NCBI RefSeq assembly: GCF_001625215.2
Contig: NC_030381.2
Span: 46,560,689-46,624,688 of the forward strand
Direction of reading: 5' to 3'
Length of the DNA: 64,000 nucleotides
DNA from: Daucus carota subsp. sativus
Lineage: Eukaryota > Streptophyta > Magnoliopsida > Apiales > Apiaceae
Part shown: positions 24,085-35,072 of the stretch, one piece after another
Position numbering within the stretch: position 1 is the stretch's first letter
Layout: each line of letters begins with the position of its first letter
The notes under the pieces: model-generated
The model's database searches: none
The model's input: only the letters and a program-made list of their open reading frames with translations
Told to the model about the DNA's origin: nothing
Made by a program: the position numbers and the translations under genes

Positions 24085-25732
24085 TCATACATTAATAGAA
24101 GAATCATTTACAAAGGGCCACTCCTCATCATTAAGAAATGAGAACAAAGAATCTAAGTCTATTATGGCATTGCCTTCAAGAAAGTCATTTGTTGTCCAAT
24201 CTTGATTCATCGCGTCAGAAACACTGAGAGAATGATCAAATCCACCCTCGTTTAAATCATTCTTGCAACCATAATCTTCCATCGCGTTTTCTTCATGGCA
24301 TGATGTCAGTGCCTCCACCTCTGAATTGTCAAGCTTGTGGGCTGTGTTTGTCCAATCCTTTGGAAGTTCTTGAAGATCTTGTAAATTATAGAATGCTGAG
24401 ATATTAGAGGGACTACTTGGAGATGACATTGCGGGGACAACTTTAATGTGTCTCAAGGAGTTAAATCGGACTGCAGATTTTGGTGAAACAGGTTGCTTGG
24501 ATCTCTCAAGCTTTGTCTTGGGATTTTTCACTATAGATTTGCGATCTGAACAGAGTTTTGATGATGCAGAAGATTTTCGAAGCATCCCTTGTGCTTTTTT
24601 ACTAAGAGTACTGTTCCAGTAGTTCTTAATTTCATTGTCTGTTCGACCTGGAAGCCTTCCAGCAATCAATGACCATCTAAAAAACACGAAAACCAGTTAG
24701 AACAGATAAAACCTAACCTTTCCTCTACAAACAATATCAAACCATCTTCTAACTCAACTCTTTATACATTACAGGATCATTTGTGTGCCAACCATAATAT
24801 CCTTAGAGCAATACCGATATCAAAATTAGAGAAATTACGAACCTGTTTCCGAGTAGCTTGTGAAGTCTAATAATAAGGTCCTCTTCATCCTCTGATATGT
24901 TGCCTCTTTTAATGTCTGGACGAAGGTAATTTAGCCATCTAAGTCTGCAGCTCTTACCACATCGCTTCAAACCTGCATATGTTAAAATGTATAAAGATCT
25001 AATCAATCTTTCTTTACTAGATCCAAACTTTTAAGTGAAGTTGGTCAGTTAATAACTCTTTCCACATCTATAGCTCATGAAAGGTGTTAAGTCAAACCCT
25101 CGTACCCTAATATCTATGGGAACACCATTTCGCAAAAAAAAACCCTGGATTTTCGAGCAAGCAAGAGTGTTAAGAATATACCATCTACGATGAATTCTGC
25201 TAAAAATTGGATGGATTTTCAAGTGAGAGTGTTAAGAATCTACCATCTACGGTGTATTTTGCTAAAAACTGGATTTTCGAGTGAGTGTATTCTACTAAAA
25301 AATGGATTTTTAAGTGAGCGAGAGTATTATGTGAGTGTATTCTACTAAAAAATGAATTTTTAAGTGAGCGAGAGTATTAAGAATATACTATATACGGTGT
25401 ATTCTACTAAAAAAATGGATTTTTAAGTGAGCGAGAGTATTAAGAATATACTATTTACGGTGTATTCTACTTCGCACACTTTGAGGGAGAGTTGGTCATT
25501 TAATCATGAACACTTCAGTTGCATATTTCTAAGATGACTTAGATCATACCACAGAGAATCTTAATTCAAAAACAAGCATATGACAAGTGGAGAATTTACC
25601 AGCTCTAGAGGGAAGATTCCTCCAGTTTCCTTCTCCATGTTCTTGAACATAAGCTGTAAGAACTGTATCTTCACTAACAGTCCATGCTCCTCTGTTGAGT
25701 CCTTCCTTGGAGCAGCAAGGCCTCCTCCCCAT
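24085..25732 (-). CDS. R2R3-MYB transcription factor, C1/TT2-like
   Basis: Three exons on the minus strand, 25732-25600, 24972-24843 and 24676-24085, with the standard R2R3-MYB intron positions; 284 aa. It begins [18 protein letters not shown]2 spans about 12-62 and R3 about 65-113. The bHLH-interaction signature [DE]Lx2[RK]x3Lx6Lx3R is complete at residues 76-95 (D76, L77, R80, L84, L91, R95). R3 continues [19 protein letters not shown]. Such MYBs partner with TT8-type bHLH and WD40 proteins to activate flavonoid genes (proanthocyanidin or anthocyanin); this is family inference. The C-terminal half is acidic and divergent, ending DSSINV, and I see no subgroup 6 KPRPR motif. The start at 25732 is the canonical MGRRPCC. 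Intron 1 carries a minisatellite. Confidence 0.9.
25140..25485. repeat. Minisatellite in MYB intron 1
   Basis: About five imperfect copies of a 60-70 bp unit with the recurring pieces GATTTTTAAGTGAGCGAGAG, TATTAAGAATATACTAT, ACGGTGTATTCTACTAAAAA. Left copies are more diverged and right copies nearly identical, suggesting recent expansion at the right side. It lies between exons 1 and 2 and is oriented antisense to the gene. Confidence 0.8.
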
Positions 25733-27205
25733 TTCTCTCTTCCCAGATGGAAACACAAACTAAATGCATGTGCACCATTAATCCTTTTAAAGGGCCTCAA
25801 GATTGAAAATTCAACTCGATAAAATAATGATTCATAATTGACAATTGGCTAGTTGGCTTTTAAGTCTAAATTTAAGTCTAATTGTGATCTAACAAGCAAC
25901 CTTTTTTTCTTTATTAAAGGCCAACTTGAACTTGTTCAGTAGTATCATCTATATTTTATTCACTGCTTGTACAATAATTTGTGTATTGACCAGATTGCAT
26001 TTCTATGATCAAAGGATGCTAGTAATATTTATTATTTTCTTGTGAAGGGCATGCTACAATATTTTATTCACAATGTGCCAATAACTTTCGCCAATCATGT
26101 ACACACCGTACAAAAGATATTACAAGATAAAATAATAATAATAATAATGAAATATTTATTAATAACAGTATATCAGCTTTTGGCTTTTATCTTGAGAGCA
26201 GTCCTAGATGTGTCTAAATAATTACCAAACAATATAACACGTTCTAGTTAAAGAAATGAATATGAATACAGGAAATTCATTATATTTATAAAGCGTAAAT
26301 AATAACAATTTTGATAAATTATTTTAAAAAAGACTTGATATTTTTCCGAAATATCTAGTATTTCTCTTCTGATCATCGTCAATCAGCCATGACTCCTTAA
26401 AGCAGAACTACGTGTAACATTCTCAGCAGGAATTTATAGGTGATGTAATCAGATTATCAAAACTTAAAAGTTTAACATTTTTCAGGATTTTAATTTATTT
26501 TAAAAACATCTAATCAATAATTTACGATGATCCCAAATCAATTCTCTTGACAATTTTATGAATGTGATATTTGTGTAAAGAAAGTCAAAAAGAGAATATT
26601 CTGCCAATATTAACCTCACTTGATCCGAGAATATTCAGCCAAATTATGGCCAAACTAAGTTATTCATGGCCAGCTGCAAAGCCATCATTATTTACTCTTT
26701 CTTCGCAGTCGTAGGTAACCGCTACATTGTAAATTAGCGATAAAAAACAACTGCTACTTCGTTTTTATCTCAATCAAAGCCCAACTCGCACACGCCGCCT
26801 CATTATCATTCGATGCATCACGTATAATTTATGCGTTTGTTTTGCGCCTTGTTTATCAGAGTAATTTATCGTATTCTGGAGAAAATTGGAGCATAAATAT
26901 TGGTAAATGTCACGTTACTTGTGGTAACAAACAAAGTCGTGATAAACAGTAGCTCAATATTTATCAGTAGGGTATAGAAAAAATGTTTGACGCTTATGCA
27001 TAGTATTTTTACACTACCATTTTGTGGTCCTTGTGCTCTCTCACAATTCCTTTAATTATAACATAGAAAATTTTTCAACAATTCAAATAAGTATATATTT
27101 TAACACTTCTTGTTTGAAAAGTTAAAAAATAGAACAAAAATTAAGATAATTTTTATGTCACGGCAAATACAAAAATACTAAAACTGCAACTAAATTGCAA
27201 GTATT
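25733..27205. other. Upstream region of the MYB gene, no other gene seen
   Basis: AT-rich promoter-side DNA of the minus-strand MYB gene. Contains an (ATA)n microsatellite at about 26132-26152. No coding region or clean transposon end recognised. Confidence 0.5.
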
Positions 27206-28168
27206 CTACCGTTCAAAAGTCGCACCAAGTCTTGAAAGTACAAGGCTGAATTGGAGCTGATTTAGTGCTCATTTTCTGCCAAGAAAAAGGAAGTAAGTTA
27301 CGTGTGTATCATCGCCAGGATCTCATCCAGTTCAACGGCCATGTGAGAAAATGTGTGATTTGAAAGAAGAATCATAGAGTACCATCAAGTATAAACCAAA
27401 AGTTTAAGTCGATCCGGCCCAATGAACCAACATAAAAGACCCGACTTATGTAACATAGTGTTACCCCCAGGCCCCAAGTCCTATCAACTGCTTTTAGGTT
27501 TAGGTGAGTATTTGTTGAAAAATAACGATCCCCAAGCCGTTTTTCAATATTTCAAATTTTCAGGAGATCATTATTTTATTAAAAAAAATTGAAAAGATGT
27601 GTGGTTAAAGATCTTGCAAAGGCACTTTTTTTTTTAAGATTATTATTTGTTAGAAGTTAATAACGATTTGAAGCCTTTATTTGTTTATAGAAAAAACTTG
27701 TCAAAGTTCATACAGAGGACTGTTAAATCCAGTATTGTCGTGATTAATCATATACAAAAAAAAAAAACAAAGTTATATAGTGATTCAATTTTCGACGAAG
27801 AAGTAGGCTATTTGAAACCTTTTTAGTAGACATGTAAACAAATTTTATTACCCACGTAAAGATGATCTTATTTCTCAAAAATCAAGTTCTGTCAAACGCT
27901 TTTAATAAGCTGAGATCGCTAACTTCTCTCTCACAACATATACGTCTTCTCCAAACACTTTATTAACTTATTTAATTCTCACTTTTAATCCATTTTTTTA
28001 TTTTAAGCAAGAAATTATTTTTTTTAAGTCTGGAAATCATATTTTTAAGTTTGCTCAAACAACTCTTATGTTGCAAAGACGATTTTATGCCAAAAACTTT
28101 TGAGCAAAATCGTTAATTTGATAATATTATAATAGAAAATTATGATATGTGAAATTAACTCGGAAAAT
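27206..28168. repeat. Tandem duplication, unit A (uninterrupted)
   Basis: A unit of about 960 bp starting CTATTCTACCGTTCAAAAGT and ending GTGAAATTAACTCGGAAAAT. It is repeated head to tail as unit B, including GATCCGGCCCAATG, ACATAAAAGACCCGACTTAT and CAGGCCCCAAGTCCTATCAA. Non-coding. The piece around 27890-27990 resembles, inverted, the MITE-like repeat at 41107-41332. Confidence 0.85.
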
Positions 28169-28775
28169 GGCAACTATTCTACCGTTCAAAAGTCGCACCA
28201 AGTCTTGAAAGTACAAGGCGAATTGGAGCTGATTTAAGTGCTCATTTCCTGCCAAGAAAAAGGAAGTAAGTTACGTGTGTATCATCGCCAGGATCTCATC
28301 CAGTTCAACGGCCATGTGAGAAAATGTGTGATTTGAAAGAAGAATCATATGATTAGGGATGAAAACGGGTCGGGTCTGGTCTGGTCTGGAAAATGAAGAT
28401 CCAGATCTGATTCGTCGGGTTTTTTCGGGTTTCGGTTCGGGTTCGGGTCTAATTCGGGTATTTAAAATATAAAATTAAATAAAAATTGAAAATTATATAT
28501 CTATAAAAAATGCGATGATTGATTTTTTTAAAATTTAGGAACATAAAAAGAGTTATACAAGTTTCGTATAATACAATAAACACGTGAAACATGTTAACTT
28601 AACTGTATACAATCATTCAACTTATCATTTATATTTTATATTTTTATTATATTTAGATTTTTAATGCACAATAATTGAGAAAAATATTGATGAAATGAAT
28701 ATAAATTCTGTATTGGGCATATAAAATTAAGTAAAATGTTAATATTTTGTACCTAACAATTCATAATATTTCAAT

Positions 28776-28967
28776 CGGTCTTTCTAATGTGTGCCCAAGG
28801 GCACACAAGAATCACCAACTTTCATGAAAATGGCTTGTTTTGATTGGTGGAATTGATGTGAATGCAGGGGGGCCATTTCATTTATTATCCATCCACCAAT
28901 CAAAAGCTAGTATTCTCATGAATGTTAGTGACTATTGTGTGCCCTTGGGCACACCATTAAAAATTCG
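28776..28967. repeat. MULE-type MITE (CCAAGGG variant), nested
   Basis: 192 bp. Starts CGGTCTTTCTAATGTGTGCC and ends GGCACACCATTAAAAATTCG. A perfect 9-bp duplication, TATTTCAAT, flanks it (28767-28775, 28968-28976). The internal GCAGGGGGGCCATTTC core matches the copies at 20695 and 44684; here the palindrome is CCCAAGGGC/GCCCTTGGG. Confidence 0.88.
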
Positions 28968-28983
28968 TATTTCAATACATATA

Positions 28984-29218
28984 CTCCCTCTGTCCCATTT
29001 TAACTGATGTTTGACTTTTTAACACATATATTGAGGTGTAAAATGACAATGTCTACGCTTAATAAAAAAATTCAATTCTTATATCAAATAAAAGTTTAGA
29101 TTCTAAACTTTTATTTGATATAAATTTTATAAAGAATAATTATATTTAAATGTGATTTTTTTAATATCTTAAAATACGTGTAAAAAAGTCAAAAGCAGTT
29201 AAAATGGGACGGAGGGAG
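28984..29218. repeat. Stowaway MITE, nested
   Basis: 235 bp with CTCCCTCTGTCCCATTTTAA at the left and the inverted TTAAAATGGGACGGAGGGAG at the right, flanked by TA (28982-28983, 29219-29220). This is the classical Stowaway (Tc1/mariner) structure. It sits 16 bp from the preceding MITE inside the hAT-like insertion. Confidence 0.9.
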
Positions 29219-30272
29219 TACTTCACATTAAACACATAATATACTGTGTGTGTGTATATATATATATAATATTTTGTATCGGGTTTTTATCTGGTTTCGA
29301 GTTCGGATCGGGTTTAAATCAGGTTTCGGGTTTCGGGTCGGGACTCGGTTCGGAACACCTGAGATCCAAATCCAGATCCAAATCCAGATCCAAATTCTTT
29401 CGGGTATAAAAATAGGATCCAGATCCAGATCCAAACAAATCGGGTTCAGATAGATCCAATCGGGTCGAAACGGGTCAGGTAAAACTGTCATCTCTGCGTA
29501 CCATTCATACCATAAGTATAAACCAAAAGATTGAGTCGATCCGGCCCAATGCATCAACATAAAAGACCCGACTTATATAACATAGTGTCACCCCCCAGGC
29601 CCCAAGTCCTATCAACTGTTTTAGGTTTAGGTGAGTATTTGTTGAAAAATAACGATCCCCGAGCCGTTTTTCAATATTTCAAATTTTCAGGAGGTCATTA
29701 TTTTGTATAAAAAATTTGAAAAAATGTGCGGTTTGCAAAGGCTCTTTTTATTAGATTATTATTTGTTAGAAATTAATAATGATTTGAAGCCTTTATTTGT
29801 TTATAGAAAAAACTTGTCAAAGTTCATATAGAGGACTGTTAAATCCAGTATTATCATAATTAATCATATACTCATAAAAATACAAAGTTATACTGTGATT
29901 CAATTTTCGACGAAGAAGTAGGCTATTTGAAACCTTTTTAGTAGACATGTAAACAAATTTTGTCATCCACGTAAAGATAATCTTATTTCTCAAAAATCAA
30001 GTCCCGTCAAGGGCTAACTTTTTTCTCACATTCACAACATATACATCTTTTTCAAACATTTTATTAACTTATTTACTTCTCATTTTTAATCAATTTTTTT
30101 ACTTTAGGCGAACAATCACTTTTTTAAAATTTGGAAATCATATTTTTTAAGTTTGCTCAAACAACGCTTATGTTGCAAAGATGATTTTATGCCAAAAACT
30201 TTTGAGCAAAACTGTTAATTTGATAATATTAAAATAGAAAATTATGATAATGTGAAATTAACTCGGAAAATG

Positions 30273-32673
30273 ATTCACCAACTTAAAATAAGAGGAAAAA
30301 TGTTTTGGTACTCATTATTTACTTTAAGAAATGTTTTGATGCTCACTATTTACTTTTTAACTCATTATTATAGAAATTTTTCTCAGTAATTTCATCCTCT
30401 AATTAACCACATTAACCTGTTCTTATATCAAGGTGCAGCTAGTTTGCCTCCAGTATTATTTTCGAAAATCCCGTATAATTACACATTTCATTCACGGTAA
30501 TTTGAACATCAATAAAGAAGATTTAGAGAGCACTTTCTGAAATTATTACCAGATATTATAAAATATAAAGAATTTAACATTCATTTTTAAGTATTCATTG
30601 GCGTTAATAAACCATTTCTTGTTTCCAAAAATATGATTGTATAAAAAAAATAAATATGTAAAAAACAGTATATAATATATTCTACGTCTTCTTTTATGAA
30701 AAACAAAAAACTGTGGACAAAATTATAAATGAACGGGCACGTGGGGACGGGAAACCTTAAATACAAAAGCAATAAATAGGCACGTGACAGGGAACAATGT
30801 GTTGTTAAACAGCCATTTCATGCAGGAGAAACGCATTGCATGTGACTTCTGCCCACTCTCTCTTTCACTCAAATTAAATCTTAATTAATCCACTTCGATT
30901 CAAATTAGATTGTGAATCAAATAATTTGTTTAATTTACTATAATTATTAAAGATACAAAGAAAGTATAATATTCAACTAAAATGTTTTGAGATATTTAAT
31001 TACTTTATAAGAGCGCATATAAAATAAAAGGGATGGAATAATTATTAAGATATCAAGATTGGTTACTTTTCAAGAAAAACCTAAATTATGGCAATTTAGA
31101 TTTTAGTATTTTGTGACAACAATTTTCAAATAGCACGTTAGAATTTTCTCATACTCAGATAAAGACTGCAATCTTTTTGTGTCTGCGAGGATCCCACCAG
31201 AGTGGCTGCTACTTCTAATAGACCATAAATTAGATCAGAATCATTCTCAAGTCTCAACGAGTCCATAAGAAATGGGATCATTTTTTTCATCGGGTTTGGA
31301 TACGGACCAAAGAGTTTGAACGACCGATCCGACGAAATAACTCAAAAGATAAAAGAAATATCATTAATTTTTTCACGCTAGTTCCAACTTCCAAGTTCTA
31401 AGTTCCATTCGTACAAATAGAAATTCCCTAGATTATACAACCATAATTTATGTTAAAGTATACGAACGTTAATCTCCAGCACCAAGTACATAAAAAGATA
31501 ATCCAACGCAAATTCTAATATGATTCTCTAAATTTATTGGCTAAAATTTATACTTCTATATCGTCAAATTTAAATTTATAAAAAATATAATTCACATTTT
31601 TAACCTGTCATAGTCTTTTTATAATATCAAATATATCAAAATCACTAACTTTAATTTAATAATATTTTTATAAATTTCAGTTATTATAAATATCTAGTTA
31701 AAGTGAATTGGTTAAATCTCTAATAATTCTGGATAAATCCCAACAACCAATTAGTTTTAATCACCAATTTCTACGCATTGTATATATGCTTATAAGTCAC
31801 AAGTAGTCATATAATTTCTTCATACCAACCGTACAAATAAGCGACTTTGAGTTGGCCAAAGAAGTACCCCGTGGCAGTCAAACATGATATATATTATCAA
31901 AATAATTTTTGAATTAATAATATCTAGAAGACTGGTTTTACATATGCAAACAATATTTTTTTTTGCTTGGCCATAAATAAAAAGGTTAAGTATCTAAAAA
32001 CAGTGACAGGAAAATTTCTATCAGGTCATCAAGTTATTGTATATATTATATTAAAATAACATAAGAATAAAAAATAAAAAAGAATTTGTGATAAACATAC
32101 TTCCTCTATCCCATTTAATTGTATATATTTTTTTTTCAATTGCTCGACACGCATTTCAATGCTCTTATAAAATATAGTTCCGTAACTTATTTTTGAGATT
32201 TTCTTTTTCTGAGTAAAAATATAACATCCAAATTTTAATTTAAAAAAAAAAAGAAAATTATAAAAATAAATTACACAACTACATTTTACTGAGAGACGGA
32301 GGGAGTAAGATTTTAACTAGTCATTTTGGAGCAGCCCATCCAAACAAGCCCACCCAAAGATACATATTCTGTCATGTTCTCTCTCTAACTGTTACGTTTT
32401 CTCTCTCCCCAATGCAGATAATGAAAGGAGGAGGACAGTGACTTATGATGAAGTAGGGATCAGAAAAGAGCCCCCTCACCCCAGTATTTAAAACACCAAC
32501 TCAATACTCATTCATACATGTAAATATATATACACTGCCACTGTAATAATGTAATGTGACTTATTCAAAAGCTGCTCCCTCCAGCTACTTACATTACCAT
32601 ACTCTTCTTTGCAGAAAAAAAGAAAAATACCATAACTGTATATATTCCTCTACTTGCATACACATCTTACCAT
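30273..32673. other. Intergenic region upstream of ERECTA
   Basis: No gene recognised. Holds one Stowaway MITE (32100-32305). 30780-30850 and 32320-32480 are less AT-rich and may belong to the ERECTA promoter. The 61-codon minus ORF near 30587 is not supported. Confidence 0.5.
32100..32305. repeat. Stowaway MITE, partly eroded
   Basis: Starts CTTCCTCTATCCCATTTAAT and ends GAGAGACGGAGGGAG, flanked by TA on both sides (32098-32099, 32306-32307). 206 bp. The right TIR is less well conserved. It lies about 370 bp upstream of the ERECTA TATA box. Confidence 0.75.
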
Positions 32674-32996
32674 TATAAATACACCACAGAGAGAGAGGGA
32701 GAGAGAGAGAGATTAAAGAGTACTGAGCTTTCTTGCAGGCCCTTCTTCTGCTACATTGCCAGAACCATCTTTTAACTTTTTCTTCTCATAATTCTCTCTC
32801 TCTCTCTCTCTCCCCCAGAGTACTACTTTCACCATACTCTCTGCAAACCCATAACATTAGATTCCTCATCTCTCTCTTCCAGAGCAAAGAAAGATGGTTT
32901 CAAAATTATATGCATATAGAACAGATATCTAGTTGTGATTCATGAACCCTCAAATGTGCATTAAAGTTGAGTGTTTGCTCTAAAAATCTCATCTTT
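32674..32996 (+). promoter_or_regulatory. ERECTA core promoter and leader
   Basis: TATAAAT at 32674-32680 is followed by a GAGAGA run (32690-32712) and a TCTCTC run (32796-32813), a composition common in plant leaders, ending at the ATG at 32997. A 70-codon upstream ORF starting at 32733 is probably not coding; it ends before the ATG and could only act as a uORF. Confidence 0.6.
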
Positions 32997-35028
32997 ATGT
33001 CAATGGCATCTTTGTTTCAGCTACTATTTGTGCTTCTTACATTTTGTTTGAGCTTCTGCTTGGTGGACTCTAATGATGGTGAGCTTGTGTTTATGTTTAA
33101 AACAAATTTATTACTATTCTAGTACTTTTGCATTAGTTCTTGTTTTTCTATGTCTTGACTTTTTTATCCAACTTATTATATTCCATAAACACCACGTTTA
33201 TTACATTATCTTGTAATGATTTAAGGAACATTGTACTTATTTATGTTGTGTTTTGTGTTGGTTTGAAAAAGGGGCAACATTGTTGGAGATAAAGAAGTCA
33301 TTTAGAGATAAAGATAATGTGTTATATGACTGGACAGATTCACCTTCTTCAGACTACTGTGTTTGGAGGGGAGTCACTTGTGACAATGTCACCTTCAATG
33401 TGGCTGCACTGTATGTTTAACAAATATTGTAAATATAAATTGTGATTTTTTTGGTAATTGTATTTTAATTTTGGTTCTTTGTTTTTTATGTGAAGTAATC
33501 TTTCTAGCTTGAATCTTGGTGGAGAGATTTCAACTTCTATTGGAGATCTTAAAGGCCTACTCTCTATGTACTGTCTATTTCACTCTCTCATGCCATGTTT
33601 TTTTTTGTTTTGCTTAAACATATACTTTTCAATTTCAAACTGTTCTTAAATATGTAGGCTTTATTCATAATATTTACCTTGTGAACAGAGATTTGAAGGG
33701 AAATCTTCTCTCTGGTCAAATACCTGATGAGATTGGGGATTGTGTTGGTTTGAAGAGCTTGTAAGTAGCATCTTTTCTGACTCTCGGAAATTCTTGAACT
33801 GAATATATTGTTAAATGGAAGATCGAACTTTTTTACTGGTTCTATGAATTGTTGTACACTTATTTGATAGTCAACTTAATTAAAACTAAAATGGTTTTTG
33901 TTTTGTAGGGATTTGTCTTTTAATGAATTGAATGGCGATATACCATTTTCTATATCTAAGTTAAAGCAACTAGAAAACCTGTAAGTTTAACCACCAAGCA
34001 TTTCTCTTCCACATTTTGCGACTGAAATTTTTGGTTATTTATTTTTTAAGGTAAGATAATTTTTCAGCATTTTGAAGAACAATCAATTGATTGGACCAAT
34101 CCCCTCAACGCTTTCGCAGATTCCAAACCTTAAAATATTGTAAGTTATCACATGTCCCTTGTATTCTGCTCGAAAGGTGTTATGTTTGAAGTGAACACAT
34201 TCATATGGTTTGTGGCATTTGTGTGTAGAGACCTCGCACAAAATAAGCTTAGTGGGGAAATACCACGACTTCTGTACTGGAATGAAGTTTTACAATATCT
34301 GTAAGTAGATATCAGATAAATTCTTTAACAGATTTGTTATATGCTATTGACTTTTGTTGTTGAATATTTGTTTGTGAATATAATTTAATTGTGAGTGAGT
34401 GCATGCAGAGGTCTGAGAGGCAACAACTTGGGTGGATCACTATCAGCTGATATGTGTCAGCTCACGGGCTTGTGGTATTTGTAAGTAATTTACGGACCCT
34501 TGGTAATTTTATGCTATGTTTGTTGATTCTTTTGCAATGAATATACCCTTTGATACTCTACACGATGATGTCTGCAGTGATGTCAGAAACAACAGTTTGT
34601 CTGGTGCAATTCCTGCCAACATAGGCAATTGTACTGCCTTTCAAGTGTTGTATGTGATATCTCTTCTAATTAACTAGCTATTTAAAATTGCGTTTGATGT
34701 ATTACATATGTAACTTACAGTTATGTATTACTGATCTATTTCAGGGACTTGTCTTACAACAATCTAACAGGAAAAATTCCTTTCAATATCGGGTTCTTGC
34801 AAATAGCTACTTTGTGAGTGCATGCTCCTCAGTTTCATTTTTAATATTGAAGTGGTAGTAATATTGACATGGTGCATTATAGATCTTTGCAAGGAAATCG
34901 ATTATCTGGGGAAATTCCATATGTGATTGGCCTTATGCAGGCACTTGCAGTTCTGTAAGTGTTTTTCCTTGATCAGTCATCCAAATGATACTTCCACCAC
35001 AGGAAAATAGTTATATATTGTATTATAG

Positions 35029-35072
<44 letters not shown>

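Larger units (their letters stand above)
28352..29498. mobile_element. hAT-like non-autonomous insertion into unit B
   Basis: Left end TAGGGATGAAAACGGGTCGG and right end GGTAAAACTGTCATCTCTG have weakly inverted termini (TAGGGATGA versus CAGAGATGA inverted). Subterminal regions are dense in CGGGTT/CGGGTC repeats, a composition common in plant hAT-type elements. 29360-29450 is a run of AGATCCAAATCC-type hexamer repeats. An 8-bp duplication cannot be shown cleanly. Two further elements are nested inside. Confidence 0.6.
28171..30272. repeat. Tandem duplication, unit B, split by an insertion
   Basis: Matches unit A on both sides of an interruption: 28171-28349 corresponds to 27206-27376, and about 29505-30272 corresponds to about 27377-28168. 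The intervening 1.15 kb is absent from unit A and consists of transposon sequence. Copies differ by scattered substitutions and small indels. Confidence 0.85.

Noticed and set aside
25544-25756. Longer MYB start at 25756
   Set aside because: The codon there is GTG; the conserved MGRRPCC start at 25732 is the first ATG.
29228-29560. 110-codon minus ORF with WIWIWI repeats and its plus-strand counterpart
   Set aside because: Direct translation of the AGATCC hexamer repeats in the hAT-like element, not a protein gene.
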